From: Turnera subulata
Taxonomy: Eukaryota > Streptophyta > Magnoliopsida > Malpighiales > Passifloraceae
Direction: 5' to 3'
Assembly (NCBI GenBank): GCA_028386065.3
Contig: JAKUCV010007286.1
Location: forward strand, 183,259-247,258
DNA: 64,000 bases
Position 1 is the stretch's first letter, and each line of letters begins with the position of its first letter. The notes beneath the pieces were generated by a model. It was not told the DNA's origin, searched no databases, and worked only from the letters and a program-made list of their open reading frames with translations. Shown here piece after piece: positions 34,488 to 46,974 of this stretch. Made by a program: the position numbers and the translations under genes.

Positions 34488-37400
34488 GTGGTGATGCCAT
34501 GGGCTGAGTTCACGACTATGTTCAAGGACAAGTTCATTACCGAAGAATTTCAGGAGCGCATGCAGTGCGAATTCCTGGAATTGCGCCAGGATGGTATGAC
34601 CGTGACAGAGTACGAGAAGAAGTTTGATCGTCTGTCCCTGTATGTTGGAGATCTGGTAGCAACTACCAAAGCCAGATGCCAACGTTTCTGGAGAGGTCTA
34701 CACCCTGACATCCGAGCTATCATGGGATGTAAGGACTATGCTGGATATCAGGACATGGTAAGGGATGCTCAGAAGGCTGAAGTTACATGGCGTGATCAAC
34801 AGGAGTATCGCCGGAAGAGAAATGCACCGCAGGTTCCTCCCAGTCAGAACAAGAAGCCTTATGTACCTGCCGTTAGTGCACTCGCAGCTAGGCGAGGACA
34901 GTACCAGTCGACGACCTATGGACGTGGTTGGACTAACAACCGCGGAGCTCCGACCGGAGGATGGAGTGGACCCGGAGTGATTAGTTCTGAAGATAACCGC
35001 TTCCGACGTCCCATATCATCAGTCAGATGCTTTGAGTGCAATGAGTTGGGACACTACCGTTATGCATGCCCAAGGCTTGGGAGAGTCAGTAACTCTGCAC
35101 CGGCACCAACAGTTCAGGCCTCTGTGGCTAGTATGCCATGTGGATCTAGAGCTCAAGGACAAGGTCGTGGTCGTGGGAATCCTTCCGTAAGGACCCAATC
35201 TGGAGCTAACCAAAGCATAGCAGTTCCTAGAGCTTTTGTTATCACCGCGAAAGAAGACCCCGATGCTGCCCAAGTTATAGCAGATATCTTTACAGTACAT
35301 GGTAGTGTTGCCAGGGGCGGATCTAGAAAAGTTTTTTAGGGGGGGCTGAAATTAGCAACTTAAATTCTTAGGAGGGCCAAATATATACATTTTGTGGCTG
35401 TATTTAGTTTTGTAGGGAAAAAAATGCCAAAATGGGTTAGATGGGACTCGAACCCACGATGTCATGTCAACCTCTCAAACACAATAGCCACTGAACCAAA
35501 GCCACTTTTGGTAACATTTATTACCATAAATATATATTATAGGATTCTAGGGGGGACCTGGGCCCCTGCTTGCTCCCCCCCATATCCGCCCCTGAGTGTT
35601 GCATTCACATTAATTGATCCTAGAGCTACACATTCCTTTATAGCTCAAACCTATACTATGCAACATAACTGTGAAGATGTATCCTTAGAAAAACCGATGA
35701 GGGTTAGATTACCCGCAGGCATCATAGTGAGGCTAGATAGAGTTTGTAAGGATGTGCCGCTAGTATTCGAGAACGAAACCTTTCCTGCTCGACTCATTGT
35801 CAAGAACATGGGGGGATTTGATATAATCCTAGGCATGGATTGGTTGTCGAAGTATCAAGCTTTGGTGGATTGCCGAGCTAAGCAAGTGAGGTTGACATCC
35901 GCCGAAGATCGGTCGATTGTTTTGTCCGGAGTGGGGAGAACTACAACCACATGTAGGATCTCTGCTACCCAGGGCTACGGAATGAAGCAACATGGTCCAG
36001 ACGCTTTGCTGACCCACATTCCAGGCGGAGAGACACAAGACCCTACCCCGGAGGATGTATTAGTTGTGAGGGAGTTTGTTGATGTTTTTCCAGATGATCT
36101 ACCAGGTTTGCCACCCGACAGAGAGGTTGAATACACCATCGAGCTCATACCTGGAGTTACACCTATCTCGATGGCACTGTACAGGATGGCACCAACAGAG
36201 CTTCAAGAGCTGAAGAAGCAGCTAGACGAACTATTGGAGAAAGGTTTCATCAGACCTAGTACCTCACCATGGGGTGCACCAGTCTTGTTCGTGAAGAAGA
36301 AGGACGGTAGCCTGCATATGTGTGTAGACTATCGCCAGATCAACAAGGTGACAATCAAGAACAAGTAGCCGTTACCGAGGATTGATGATCTTTTCGATCA
36401 GCTTCAAAGAGCAACGGTGTTTTCAAAGATTGATCTCCGATCGGGCTATCACCAGATCAAGATTTCGGAGAAGGACATACCGAAGACAGCTTTTCGCACA
36501 CGGTGTGGCCACTTCGAATTCAATGTGGTACCTTTCGGTTTGACCAATGCACCGACAGTATTCATGTGCTTGATGCACTTGGTACTGAATGAGTTTCTGG
36601 ATAAGTTCGTTGTGGTCTTCATCGAAGATATCCTCTTCTACTCCAAGAGCAAGGAAGACCACGAAGAGCATTTGAGGATAGTGCTTCAAAGGTTAAGAGA
36701 GAAGCAGCTGTATGCCAAATTCAGCAAGTGTGAATTTTGGCTTGAAGAAGTTTCCTTCCTCGGACATGTAGTAGGCGGGAATGGAATAAAGGTTGATCCT
36801 GCTAAATTTAAGGTTGTGTTGGAGTGGGAGCCTCCTAAGAATGTGTCCGAAGTCAGGAGTTTTCTTGGCCTTGCAGGATATTATCGGAGGTTCATAGAAG
36901 GTTTTTTTCTTATTAGCCAGTCCCATGACTAAGCTATTGAGGAAAGAATAAGCTTTTGTTTGGAGCCCGGAGTGGCAACAGAGTTTTGAGGAGCTTAAGA
37001 AGAAGCTGACCACGGCACTAGTGCTAACAGTACCGAAGCTAGGAGTGGAGTACGTGTTGTTTTGTGACGCATCAGGTCTTAGTTTAGGAGCTGTACTGAT
37101 GCAAGAAGGACGAGTGATTGCCTATGCCTCTAGACAGCTAAGGACTCATGAGAAGAACTACCCGACTCATGATCTTGAGATGGCAGTTGTGATCTTGGCT
37201 CTGAAGATTTGGAGACACTACTTGTTTGGAGAGAAGTGCCGAATTTTCACCGACCACAAAAGCCTCAAGTACATCATGACTCAGAAGGAGCTTAACCTGT
37301 GACAAAGACGTTGGGTTGAGTTGCTTAATGATTATGATTGTACTATCGAGTATCACCCAGGAAAGGCTAATGTGGTAGCTGATACTTTGAGCCGGAGACA

Positions 37401-38958
37401 ATCGGATGATGCCTCCACTAGTTACTTGATGTTTTCACTTATCGAGTTAAGGAAGTTGGGAGTTGACTTGACAGTGGATGAAACAGGAGCTTTACTAGCA
37501 CTCATGAGTGTCAAGTCTAACCTAAGAGGATGGATAGTGGAGTTACAAGATGGAGATCCCGACCTGGTCAAGCTAAAGGAAGGAGTAAGGAGTGGAAAAG
37601 AAGACAAGTTTCGTATAGCTGATGATGGAGCACTGATAATTAGGAAACGGATATGTGTACCCAATGTCAGTAACCTGCATAGTCAGATTCTGGATGAAGT
37701 TCACATGACACCATATGCAATGCATCCTGGAAGCACCAAGATGTATCAGAACCTGAAGAGTCATTTCTGGTGGCCTCGGATGAAGAAGGACGTAGCAGAG
37801 TATGTCGCAAGATGCATTACTTGCCAGCAGGTGAAAGCCGAACATCAGGCTCCAGCAGGCAAGATAAGATCATTGACAATACCGGAGTGGAAGTGGGAGA
37901 TGATCACCATGGATTTTGTGATTGGTTTACCGATGACTCGGAGGCAGCATGATGCTATTTGGGTCATCGTTGACCGATTAACAAAATCGGCTCATTTTCT
38001 TCCTATCCGCCAGACTGATACCATGGACACATTGGAGGGTAAGTATGTTGCTGAGATTGTGAGGCTACATGGGATTCTAAAGTCCATAGTCTCAGACAGA
38101 GATCCCAGATTCACATCATGATTCTGGAAGAGTTTACAAGTTGCTTTGGGAACCAAGTTGAGCTTCAGCACTGCTTTTCATCCTCAGACGGATGGACAGT
38201 CTGAGAGGACCACACAGACACTAGAGGACATGCTTAGAGCTTGTGCACTTAACTTCAGTGGGAGTTGGGATAAGTATCTACCCTTGGCAGAGTTCGCGTA
38301 TAACAACGGCTACCATTCCAGCATTGGTATGCCACCTTTTGAGGCTCTCTATGGAACGAAGTGTAGAAGTCCAGTATGTTGGGACGAAGAAGGTATGAGA
38401 TTGATCGTTGGACCGGAGTTAGTCCAACAAACAGTGGACAAGATCTAGACGGTGAGACAGTGCATGAAAGCTGCTCAGAATCGGCAGAAGAGCTATGCCG
38501 ACAAACACCGACGTGAGATGGAGTATAACGTTGGTGAGAAAGTTTTTCTCAGAGTAGCACCATGGAAAGGAGTGATCAGGTTCGGCAAAAGAGGAAATCT
38601 GAGTCAAAGGTATATCGGGCCATATGAGATCGTTGAGAGGATTGGACCACTAGCTTATAGGTTGTCATTACCTGAAGAGCTTTCACGCATACATGATGTG
38701 TTTCACGTCTCTATGATGAGGAGGTACCGATCAGACCCTAGTCATATTGTGGCCCCAGTGGATGTTGAAGTGGCAGAAGAACTTACTTACACCGAAGTGC
38801 CGGAACAGATTCTTGCTCGAGAAGTACGGCAGTTGCGGAACCGTACCATTCCTATGGTTAAGGTCAAGTGGAGTAAGCATTCCGCTAACGAGTCAACATG
38901 GGAAGTTAAGGAGCACATGCGATCCCAGTATCCGCATCTTTTCACCGGTTTGGAGTGA
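34488..38958 (+). pseudogene. Gypsy gag-pol gene with stops, a frameshift and a MITE
   Basis: Gag (34488-35303) includes the retrotransposon-gag region and a zinc knuckle, 'CFECNELGHYRYAC'. After the MITE (35312-35594) comes protease, where the usual DSGA active-site motif reads DPRA. Reverse transcriptase follows (36050-36930), with 'FIEDIL' in place of the usual F-x-D-D motif, then RNase H ('[13 protein letters not shown]'), integrase (zinc region near 37790-37830, core to about 38440) and a chromodomain-like end ('VKVKWSKHSANESTWE', near 38862). In-frame stops lie at about 36366, 36950, 37300, 38119 and 38446, and a frameshift near 36905. The changed protease and RT residues, as well as the stops, show it is inactive. 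Confidence 0.9.
35312..35594. mobile_element. hAT-type MITE, 283 bp, with 8-bp target duplication and tRNA-like core
   Basis: The ends are inverted repeats, CAGGGGCGGAT... and ...ATCCGCCCCTG. It is flanked by the perfect 8-bp duplication AGTGTTGC at 35304-35311 and 35595-35602, as for hAT elements. On the minus strand the middle (about 35505-35435) contains 'tggttcagtggc' and, further on, 'gggttcgagtccc', close to the A and B boxes of a tRNA-type Pol III promoter. The insertion separates the gag part from the protease part of the Gypsy gene. Confidence 0.85.
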
Positions 38959-39452
38959 ATTTCGGGGACGAAATTCTTTTAAGGGGGGTAGACTGTAACA
39001 GCCCAGGTAAAATTTATATTTTTACCGGGACTGTAAAACGCTTTGTACAGTAATTTACCATGTAAAAATAATCTTGGGTAATTATTTCAGGGTAAATTAT
39101 GCATCGGATTCCGAAACTGAGCTCTGTCCCACGTTCGAGATTTTTTTGCGGATTTTATGGACCAGAGTTGGTATTTTTAGGGTCCAGGAATCTCGAGAAA
39201 AGTCATGTTTAACCTCGAATTATCGGGCCAGAAATAAAGTCAAAGGGGTATTATAGATATTTTCTGGTCCGGACGGGACACGACTGCATAATTGAATTAT
39301 GCAGCTGCCTTCTCCTGTGTGCCCATGAGCTGCTTCCTGTGTAACCTGTGACCCTGCATGTTTTATTCGTACCCATCATCATCTGCAAACTCATCACCCA
39401 CCATCTTTTCCTTCTGCAAATCCTCTCCTGCCTGCAAAAACCCATCACCCAG

Positions 39453-42266
39453 TTTACACCTCCTTCCCCTGCACACACACAAACCCAGTTTCTTTCTTCA
39501 CCAAAACCAGAGAAAAAAAAAAGAAAAGAAGAGAAAGAAAGAAAAAAAAAACAAACACAAGCCACCACCACACGCCGTCGTTTCACGGCAACCCCACCCC
39601 CACCTTCTTCTTTTCTTCCACATCGTCGGCCGCCACCACCAAGCCCGAGCCACGCACACCACCTCTTCGTCACCTCCTTCTCCTCCTCTCCGGCAAAACC
39701 GTAGCGCCGCCCGACGAAGCTGGTGTTGAGCCCGTTTTCCCGCAGGCATCCGTCTCCTCTCTCTTTTCCGCCCTCGTCGCCGCCGCCAGCAACCATCTGC
39801 AGACCCACCATCGCACGCCTCTCCTGCAGCCGCCCCCACCTCGTCGTGCCGCCACCTCCTTGACGTGTCGCCGTCCTGCTCTTTCTCCTTCCTCGCGATC
39901 GGTGAGTAACCGGGTACCGTTTTTGCAGATGGGCCGAGGCAGACCCGCCCGTGTTCGGGTCATGGATCCGGGTCGCAGGTTGGGCTAGTATAGGTTAGGG
40001 CATGACTTGGGCTGGGTATGACTTTGGGCCTGGCTTGGCATGGGCTTGTGATTAGGTTAATGCTTTGGTTCTGGGTTGGCCCAGATTATTTTGGGCTGGC
40101 CCAGTTTATTAAAAAAAAAAGAAGAAAAAGAAAATAAATGATATATATGTACTTCTGGAAAAAAATATTTTGGGGAATATATGATTATATTATGGTAAGT
40201 AATTCTGGTGAGAATATTTTAAGAAAAATATATATATGTTATCATTATTTTTGGAAAAATTATTTTATGGTAGTTATATTTTAATAAAAAGAGAATAATT
40301 CTGGAAATGATAAAAAATAATTCTAAAAAAGTAATTTTAATGGTAAGTATATTTTGGAAAATATATGGTACACCATGTGAGAAATAATTATTTTGGAAAT
40401 ATATATATGGTAAATAATAATATTTTGAAAAGTACATATGAAACGCCCCGACCCGTATTTACCGTACACAGTAAACACGTGCCAGAACTGTTCTTATTAT
40501 AGTAGCAGATAGTACATACAAAATAACATACAGTACACGTAATCTCAAATACAACATCCGTCACCCGAACCCGGGGACCATTATTCAAACCACAACAGCA
40601 GTAGTAGAAACATATAATACATGACACAGTAATAAGCAACATAAATTATCCAGCAGCGGAAGATTTAGAATGAGATGCAGCGGAGGTATGGATCCGGGGA
40701 CTGGTGAAGCAGAAACAGCGGCTGGCCGAACCACGTACCTGTACTACGAACAACTCATCCTACGGGATGAAACCCCGCAGGCGAGGGGTGAGTCCGAAGT
40801 GCTCACCGACGAAAGATAAACAGTAATATGCAGGCAACACAATACTTTCGAAGTAAAATTCCAATTTACACCTCCTTCCCCTGCACACACACAAACCCAG
40901 TTTCTTTCTTCACCAAAACCAGAAAAAAAAAGAAAAGAAGAGAAAGAAAGAAAAAAAAAAACAAACACAAGCCACCACCACACGCCGTCGTTTCACGGCA
41001 ACCCCACCCCCACCTTCTTCTTTTCTTCCACATTGTCGGCCGCCACCACCAAGCCCGAGCCACGCACACCACCTCTTCGTCACCTCCTTCTCCTCCTCTT
41101 CGGCGAAACCGTAGCGCCGCCCGACGAAGCTGGTGTTGAGCCCGTTTTCCCGCAGGCATCCGTCTCCTCTCTCTTTTCCGCCGCCGTCAGCAACCATCTG
41201 CAGACCCACCATCGCACGCCTCTCCTGCAGCCGCCCCCACCTCGTCGTGCCGCTACCTCCTTGACGTGTCGCCGTCCTGCTCTTTCTCCTTCCTCGCGAC
41301 CGGTGAGTAACCGGGTACCGTTTTTGCAGATGGGCCGAGGCAGACCCGCCCGTGTTCGGGTCATGGATCCGGGTCGCAGGTTGGGCTAGTATAGGTTAGG
41401 GCATGACTTGGGCTGGGTATGACTTTGGGCCTGGCTTGGCATGGGCTTGTGATTAGGTTAATGCTTTGGTTCTAGGTTGGCCCAAATTATTTTGGGCTGG
41501 CGCAGTTTATTAAAAAAAAAAAGAAGAAAAAGAAAATAAATGATATATATGTACTTCTGGAAAAAAAATATTTTGGGGAATATATGATTATATTATGGTA
41601 AGTAATTCTGGTGAGAATATTTTAAGAAAAATATATATGTGTTATCATTATTTTTGGAAAAATTATTTTATGGTAGTTATATTTTAATAAAAAGAGAATA
41701 ATTCTGGAAATGATAAAAAATAATTCTAAAAAAGTAATTTTATTGGTAAGTATATTTTGGAAAATATATGGTACACCATGTGAGAAATAATTATTTTCGA
41801 AATATATATATGGTAAATAATAATATTTTGAAAAGTACATATGAAACGCCCCGACCCGTATTTACCGTACACAGTAAACACGTGCCAGAACTGTTCTTAT
41901 TATAGTAGCAGACAGTACATACAAAATAACATACAGTACACGTAATCTCAAATACAACATCCGTCACCCGAACCCGGGGACCATTATTCAAACCACAACA
42001 GCAGTAGTAGAAACATATAATACATGACACAGCAATAAGCAGCATAAATTATCCAGCAGCGGAAGATTTAGAATGAGATGCAGCGGAGGTATGGATCCGG
42101 GGACTGGTGAAGCAGAAACAGCGGCTGACCGAACCACGTACCTGTACTACGAACAACTCATCCTACGGGATGAAACCCCGCAGGCGAGGGGTGAGTCCGA
42201 AGTGCTCACCGACGAAAGATAAACAGTAATATGCAGGCAACACAATACTTTCGAAGTAAAATTCCA
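39453..42266. repeat. 1.41-kb tandem duplication across an LTR-LTR junction
   Basis: Unit 1 (about 39453-40864) and unit 2 (about 40865-42266) are nearly identical over their whole length, including the junction where the plus-strand LTR meets the start of the minus-strand LTR. Differences are few, for example a short in-frame deletion in the 'cgccgccgc' run (near 39778 and 41181) and variable A-runs. Since the unit spans the junction, it formed after the second LTR inserted. Confidence 0.92.
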
Positions 42267-44792
42267 GCAAAATCATAACAAGATACAACCAGATAAATAA
42301 CTGAGCCAAGACCAAAAGAATGCTTATTATTAACAAATTTTATCTTCCGGGCCCTGTCACTGGACAAGCTAGGGGTCAGACCAGGTTATTAACATGTTCT
42401 GGGTGCTAGATCAATCCAGGGATCGACATCCCAAAATAGTAACCCAGGGATAGACATCCCAAAAATATAATAACGGGATAGACATCCCAAGCATAGACAT
42501 GCTTAACATAAGTAACCAGATCATAGCCACCACAAAACAGTCTCTAACCTACCAGTCATACCACTACTCTCCTAGTGACAAATAAGTCGTCAACATAACT
42601 TCCAATTATCCAATTATCTCATCAAAACAATAATTCCATAATCAATAAATCAACCACAACAGCCATAATATCACAATCAAACTCAATTGGCTCAGCAGTT
42701 CAATCAGGCAAAATAATCACAGAAGAACAAACACAGTATCATGTGCGACATATCAAAGGTTATCCATCCTCACCTTGGCCGATTTCCCTACTCTTGAAAG
42801 TCCTCAAATTGTCCCGGCTCCGGTTCCTCGGAATGCTGTTCGTTATCAGCTCCTATATTGCAAATAATAGCACATATTCACATAGGATGCACATAAATGT
42901 AAATGATGCTATACCGTAAAAATAAAACTAAACTGATCCGTTACATCCCAGTGAACCCCGTTATCATCATCATTCACTAATTATTATTCCTGCGTCAAAA
43001 TTACATACTGTATTTATTCCCGATTATTATTCCGGTATTACTTTGATAATACCCTCTCCATATTTATTTTATAAGTCTGTACTTCCTAAAATAATTAGTA
43101 TTAACCATATACATAATCCTAAATTAATATTTCACCAAAGGACCTATTTCATTTGTCCTCACAAATATAATCATATACCATGTATATACTTTTCTGCCGT
43201 ATTTTCCAAAAATACACTTATCATAAAGTATTTCTTCAAATGCTATCGTACTTTAATATTTTTCTCCTCAAAGATAATTATCTTAACTTATATTCAAAGG
43301 TACTAGCTATTTTAGAATAATTTTCTTAGAATTTAATTGCATGTCCATATAAAAGAATTTTCCTGGTATAGCATTTTTGTAGTATACATCTTTAAGGGTA
43401 CTTACCATAATTAAATAATCATGTAGTATTTATCTTAACCCTTCTAAACATATTATTATAAGGTAATTATTTCATTAATTCTGCAAATTATAACTACTTA
43501 CTATTTATTACTCTTTTTCCAGAAAATTTCTAACCATATATGCTTACTTGTTAACATATTTATTCTTTTCCAATTTTATTTCCTACTTTTATTATTATTA
43601 CTGATTATCTCTTTTTTTTTTAATTTATTACCGAACTGGGCCAAGGTCCAAGTCCCAAGCCCACAGCCTAAACCCAATCCAACCATCCTAACCCATCTCA
43701 CCCTAAGCCCAACACTAAAGCCTAAAGCCCAAAATCCAAGTCCAACCCACTAACCATTAACACCCCTGCCCACGACCCACACCCTATTCTAACCGGATCT
43801 ACCCGCGACCCATATCCGGGTCACACCCCCACAACCGGGTCTGCTCACCTTGGTGTTTGCAGACGGCGGCGGCGCGACGGAGGAGCAACCGTGGGCGAGG
43901 CGCTGGACGAACGGCTGGTGGCGGAAGGCGAGGTGGAAGGGAACTCCAAGTCGTCGGCGACGGGTGCAAAGGGGAAAGCGATGCAGGGCACGTCGGGCGG
44001 CGAAGGGTGACCTGCAGGTGGCGGCTACAGCGGTGACGAGACGGGAAGGGGAGAAGAGATGGGCGGCTGCTGTCGTGTGTGTTCGCTGCAGACCGCGTCG
44101 GCGTCGCGTGAGGTGGAGGCGTGGCGGCGCGGTGCAAGAGGAGGAGAAGAAAGGGCGGCAGTGATTGCGTGGGTGGTTGATGGTGGTGGAGGATGGCCGG
44201 TCACGATGGCGGTGGCGGCAATGGTGTGTGCTTGTGACGGTTTTCTTTTTTTTTCTTTTTTTTTCTTAAAAGAACAATAGGGCAAGGTATTAAGCTGGGC
44301 AAATTGATGCAAAAGAAAATAGGTGGTATGAGTTCTCTGGTTTCTTGCTTGCAGAACAAAAATGAAGGTGAGTTTTTTACACCATTTTGCTTGAAAATTA
44401 AGCAGTAATATAGGCTGGAAAGAAGGAATAAAATTTCATGGCCGACAAAGTCTCCGTCCCTTCAAATTAGTGCAGAATATTGACTATAAATTTGCATGAT
44501 TGGATAGGAAATTTCTGAACCAGCAAAATGACTTAACTGCCCTTCTAACTCCTACTGTGACAAAAACTTACCCAGGGGCATAATTGTCTTTTCGCAGCTT
44601 CAAAATTCGGAAAATTCCAACTCGTCTCGAAAATTCCGCATAAATATCCGGAGTATGGAGTGAGACTCGGAATTGAAATCCGATGCTCGTTTTTCCATAA
44701 AATAATTACCAAAGATTATTCCATAAGGTAAATTACTGTACAAAATCCTTTTACAGTCCCGGTGAAAACATAAATTTACCCGGGCTGTTACA
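41842..44792 (-). mobile_element. Solo LTR of the same Gypsy family, inserted in reverse
   Basis: Read on the minus strand it starts TGTAACAGCCCGGGTAAA and ends GGGTCGGGGCGTTTCA, 2,951 bp, with no internal coding region. The 5-bp duplication ACATA lies at 41837-41841 and 44793-44797 (also at 40434-40438 in the duplicated unit). It is thus a separate insertion into the 3' LTR, later reduced to a solo LTR by LTR-LTR recombination. Reading frames inside the GC-rich part (43800-44280) are not genes. Confidence 0.88.
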
Positions 44793-46974
44793 ACATACTT
44801 ATGGAATAAAAATGGAAAGGGTATTATCAAAGTAAATACGTACCGGAATAATAACCGGGTATCAGTATGGTATTTTTTACACTTGAAATAGATGGTGAAT
44901 TATGACGATAATGGGAATAACCCGGGGAAGTACCGAGTAGGTCCAATAATTATTTTACTTCTTACAGTAATAGTCGAGCATTTTCATATCATCTTATGTG
45001 TGCATAAATTGTTGTTTGATATAGGAATTGATAACGAGCAGTACCCTGAGGAGCCTGAGCCGGAACACTTCGAGGACTTTCAGGAGTAGGAATCGGCTAA
45101 GGTGAGGATAAGTAAATATTTATATATACTGCCCGTAGTACCAAGTTGCTGCTTGTTTATTATGTGTGTTATATGCTTGAATAATTCTTTGTGGCTGTGA
45201 ATGGCTTGTTGTGTGATGAATTAAATTGATGTTTGATGCTGCTGATGATATTGGAAATGTTGATATAAGTAAGTCTATTACTGTTGCTGTTGACCGTGAG
45301 GATTGTGTGAGTTGAGTACCGAGGGTACTGGTATGAGATAACAGTTGGAATAAGTTGTAATTATCCAGACAAGCGGAGAGGCTGTGAGCCTGCTCGGGAT
45401 AATGAGATAATGGTAGGATAATAGAAATAAAGTAGCTAGAAGAGGGTAAAGAAATAATAAACTGGAAACACTTAGACATCTAGTAAGTCACAGTTAAATG
45501 TTGGAACAACCAGATGGTAGTCTTTATTCTATGGTGCTGGGGGAGAGTGTGCTTGGGGTCTTCTCCCTATCTGTACCAAATTTTATTTTAGGCGCTGGGG
45601 GAGAGTGTGCTTGTGGTCTACTCCCTGTCTGTGCCAGTTTTACGTGGAGGTACCAGGGCGGGGTCCACGGGCTAGCTAGCTTGACAACCAGGCGACGGCC
45701 ACCATTTAACTAGTGATAGGGGCCCTGATAATAAAATTGGTATAGTGTGTCTAGAATCACAGAGTGTGTTATTTAGGGTTCGTATGATCCTTAGTTAATT
45801 GCTGTTGATGTGACTTGGATTATTTACGGTTGTTTGTATATGTATATTTGCTTATGGATTTTACCCGGTGAGCACTTCGGACTCACCCCTCGCCTGCGTG
45901 ACCTGGTCGCGTAGTTTGATTGTGCGTAGCTCAGGTATGTTCGAGGCAAGCTGTGGCGCACCCTCTGCCAGGCCCGGATCCTTCCTGCGTTGCATCATGT
46001 TTATACTGTTGTCTATTGCTGTGTTGTATTAAGACTTCCGCTGCTTGCATTTTACTACTCGGTTCTGATGCTTGTTGTAATAATGTTCTCGGGACAAGTA
46101 CTGTTGATGTATTATGTACTTTTATTGTATTAATGCTGTTGGTTGTGATATTTACCATTGTGGTTACGGATCGGGGCGTTTCAGTTTACAATGATTGCTC
46201 GTAGTTAAAAAAACATCTCAAAAAAACAAATAATCTGCTAGAACTAAAGATTTTTTCTACGGTCTATCAACGGCACAAGTCAACACTGATCCGGCATCTA
46301 CCCCATCGGAAATAACCAAAGGGTTCGGATCTATGAACATCATATCTCCTGCAACCCCGAACACCAATGCCAACCCGCAAACTGCACATCATCGCCAAAA
46401 CTAGTCAGATTAGCACACTAAGAACATGGAAACAACAACAAATTAAAAGTTCACAAAACACTAATCAAGCCCAAAAAGACCAAAACAATAAAAGGGGAGG
46501 ACATGTTCATTGGCCTTACCAACACAGTTGACGACAACCAACACCGAAACCCGACTATCTGGAACCTTTGTAACAAGTCCTCGTTCAAATCCACCATCCA
46601 ATAGCAACCTTCATTAGAAATCAACTCAACTCATTGAAATTGAACTCGGCCAAACCTCAACTGGGCATCGCCACTTCGCTGGATCGACTCAACACGGCAA
46701 GTCACACTCGAACCAGCCCGACCCAAACCCAAATCATCGCCCCATTCGTGTTGTACGCGGCGGCCCAATTGAATCACCTAGAACCGCCTTCTCCGTGCCC
46801 CTGAAGTTGCATTCCGTCACCAAAACCGTCACTAAATTTTTGCGATAGAATAATTCTCTCACAAAATCCGACACAACACCACTACCCAGAAATTCCTCGC
46901 AAATACCGTCGCAATTGTGAGGGGCAAAAATCCCTCACAAAAATCCTTCGCTAAAATGCTGTTTTCTAGTAGTG

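Larger units (their letters stand above)
34200..46183 (+). mobile_element. Ty3/Gypsy chromovirus (Tekay/Del-like), degenerate, 12 kb
   Basis: Ends are TGTAATAGCCC... on the left and ...GGGGCGTTTCA on the right, with the 5-bp target duplication GTTTA at 34195-34199 and 46184-46188, so both ends belong to one insertion. It has gag, protease, reverse transcriptase, RNase H, integrase and a C-terminal chromodomain, the order of chromoviruses. A purine-rich tract, 'aaggggggta', precedes the 3' LTR at 38994. The 5' LTR and the start of gag are deleted (join near 34460). The protease region is interrupted by a MITE and the 3' LTR is interrupted by a second LTR. It lies inside the CACTA-type element. 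Confidence 0.93.
38994..46183 (+). repeat. Gypsy 3' LTR, split by a reverse solo LTR and a tandem duplication
   Basis: Starts TGTAACAGCCC (38994) and ends GGGGCGTTTCA (46183). LTR sequence proper is 38994-40438 and 44798-46183, about 2.8 kb in total. Between them lie a second LTR of the same family on the minus strand and an extra copy of about 1.4 kb. The LTR contains a CT/GC-rich stretch (39380-39920) open in several frames; these frames are shadows, not genes. Confidence 0.88.
33524..46974. mobile_element. Non-autonomous CACTA-type element split by a Gypsy insertion
   Basis: The left end reads GACTACTAGAAAAACTGG and the right end, in reverse, CACTACTAGAAAACAGC. Both are followed by matching subterminal sequence ('ttagc(c/g)aaggattt' and many 'gtgagggatttt' or 'aaatccctcgc' motifs in both orientations), which is characteristic of CACTA transposons. 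Without the 12-kb Gypsy element inside, it would be about 1.46 kb (33524-34199 plus 46189-46974). No transposase is visible. The outermost base of the left end is G instead of C, and I could not see a clean 3-bp target duplication, so the exact ends are slightly uncertain. Confidence 0.75.

Noticed and set aside
35435..35505. Possible tRNA gene on the minus strand
   Set aside because: It has a good B box but poor stems and lies wholly inside a MITE, so it is better described as a tRNA-like part of that element.
39251..41389. Several overlapping Pro/Arg/Ser-rich frames of 90-190 residues on both strands
   Set aside because: They lie in the GC-rich part of the Gypsy LTR and its duplicate, overlap each other in several frames and resemble no protein family.
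43799..44312. Overlapping GC-rich frames on both strands
   Set aside because: Same GC-rich LTR segment in the reverse solo LTR; open because of base composition, not coding.
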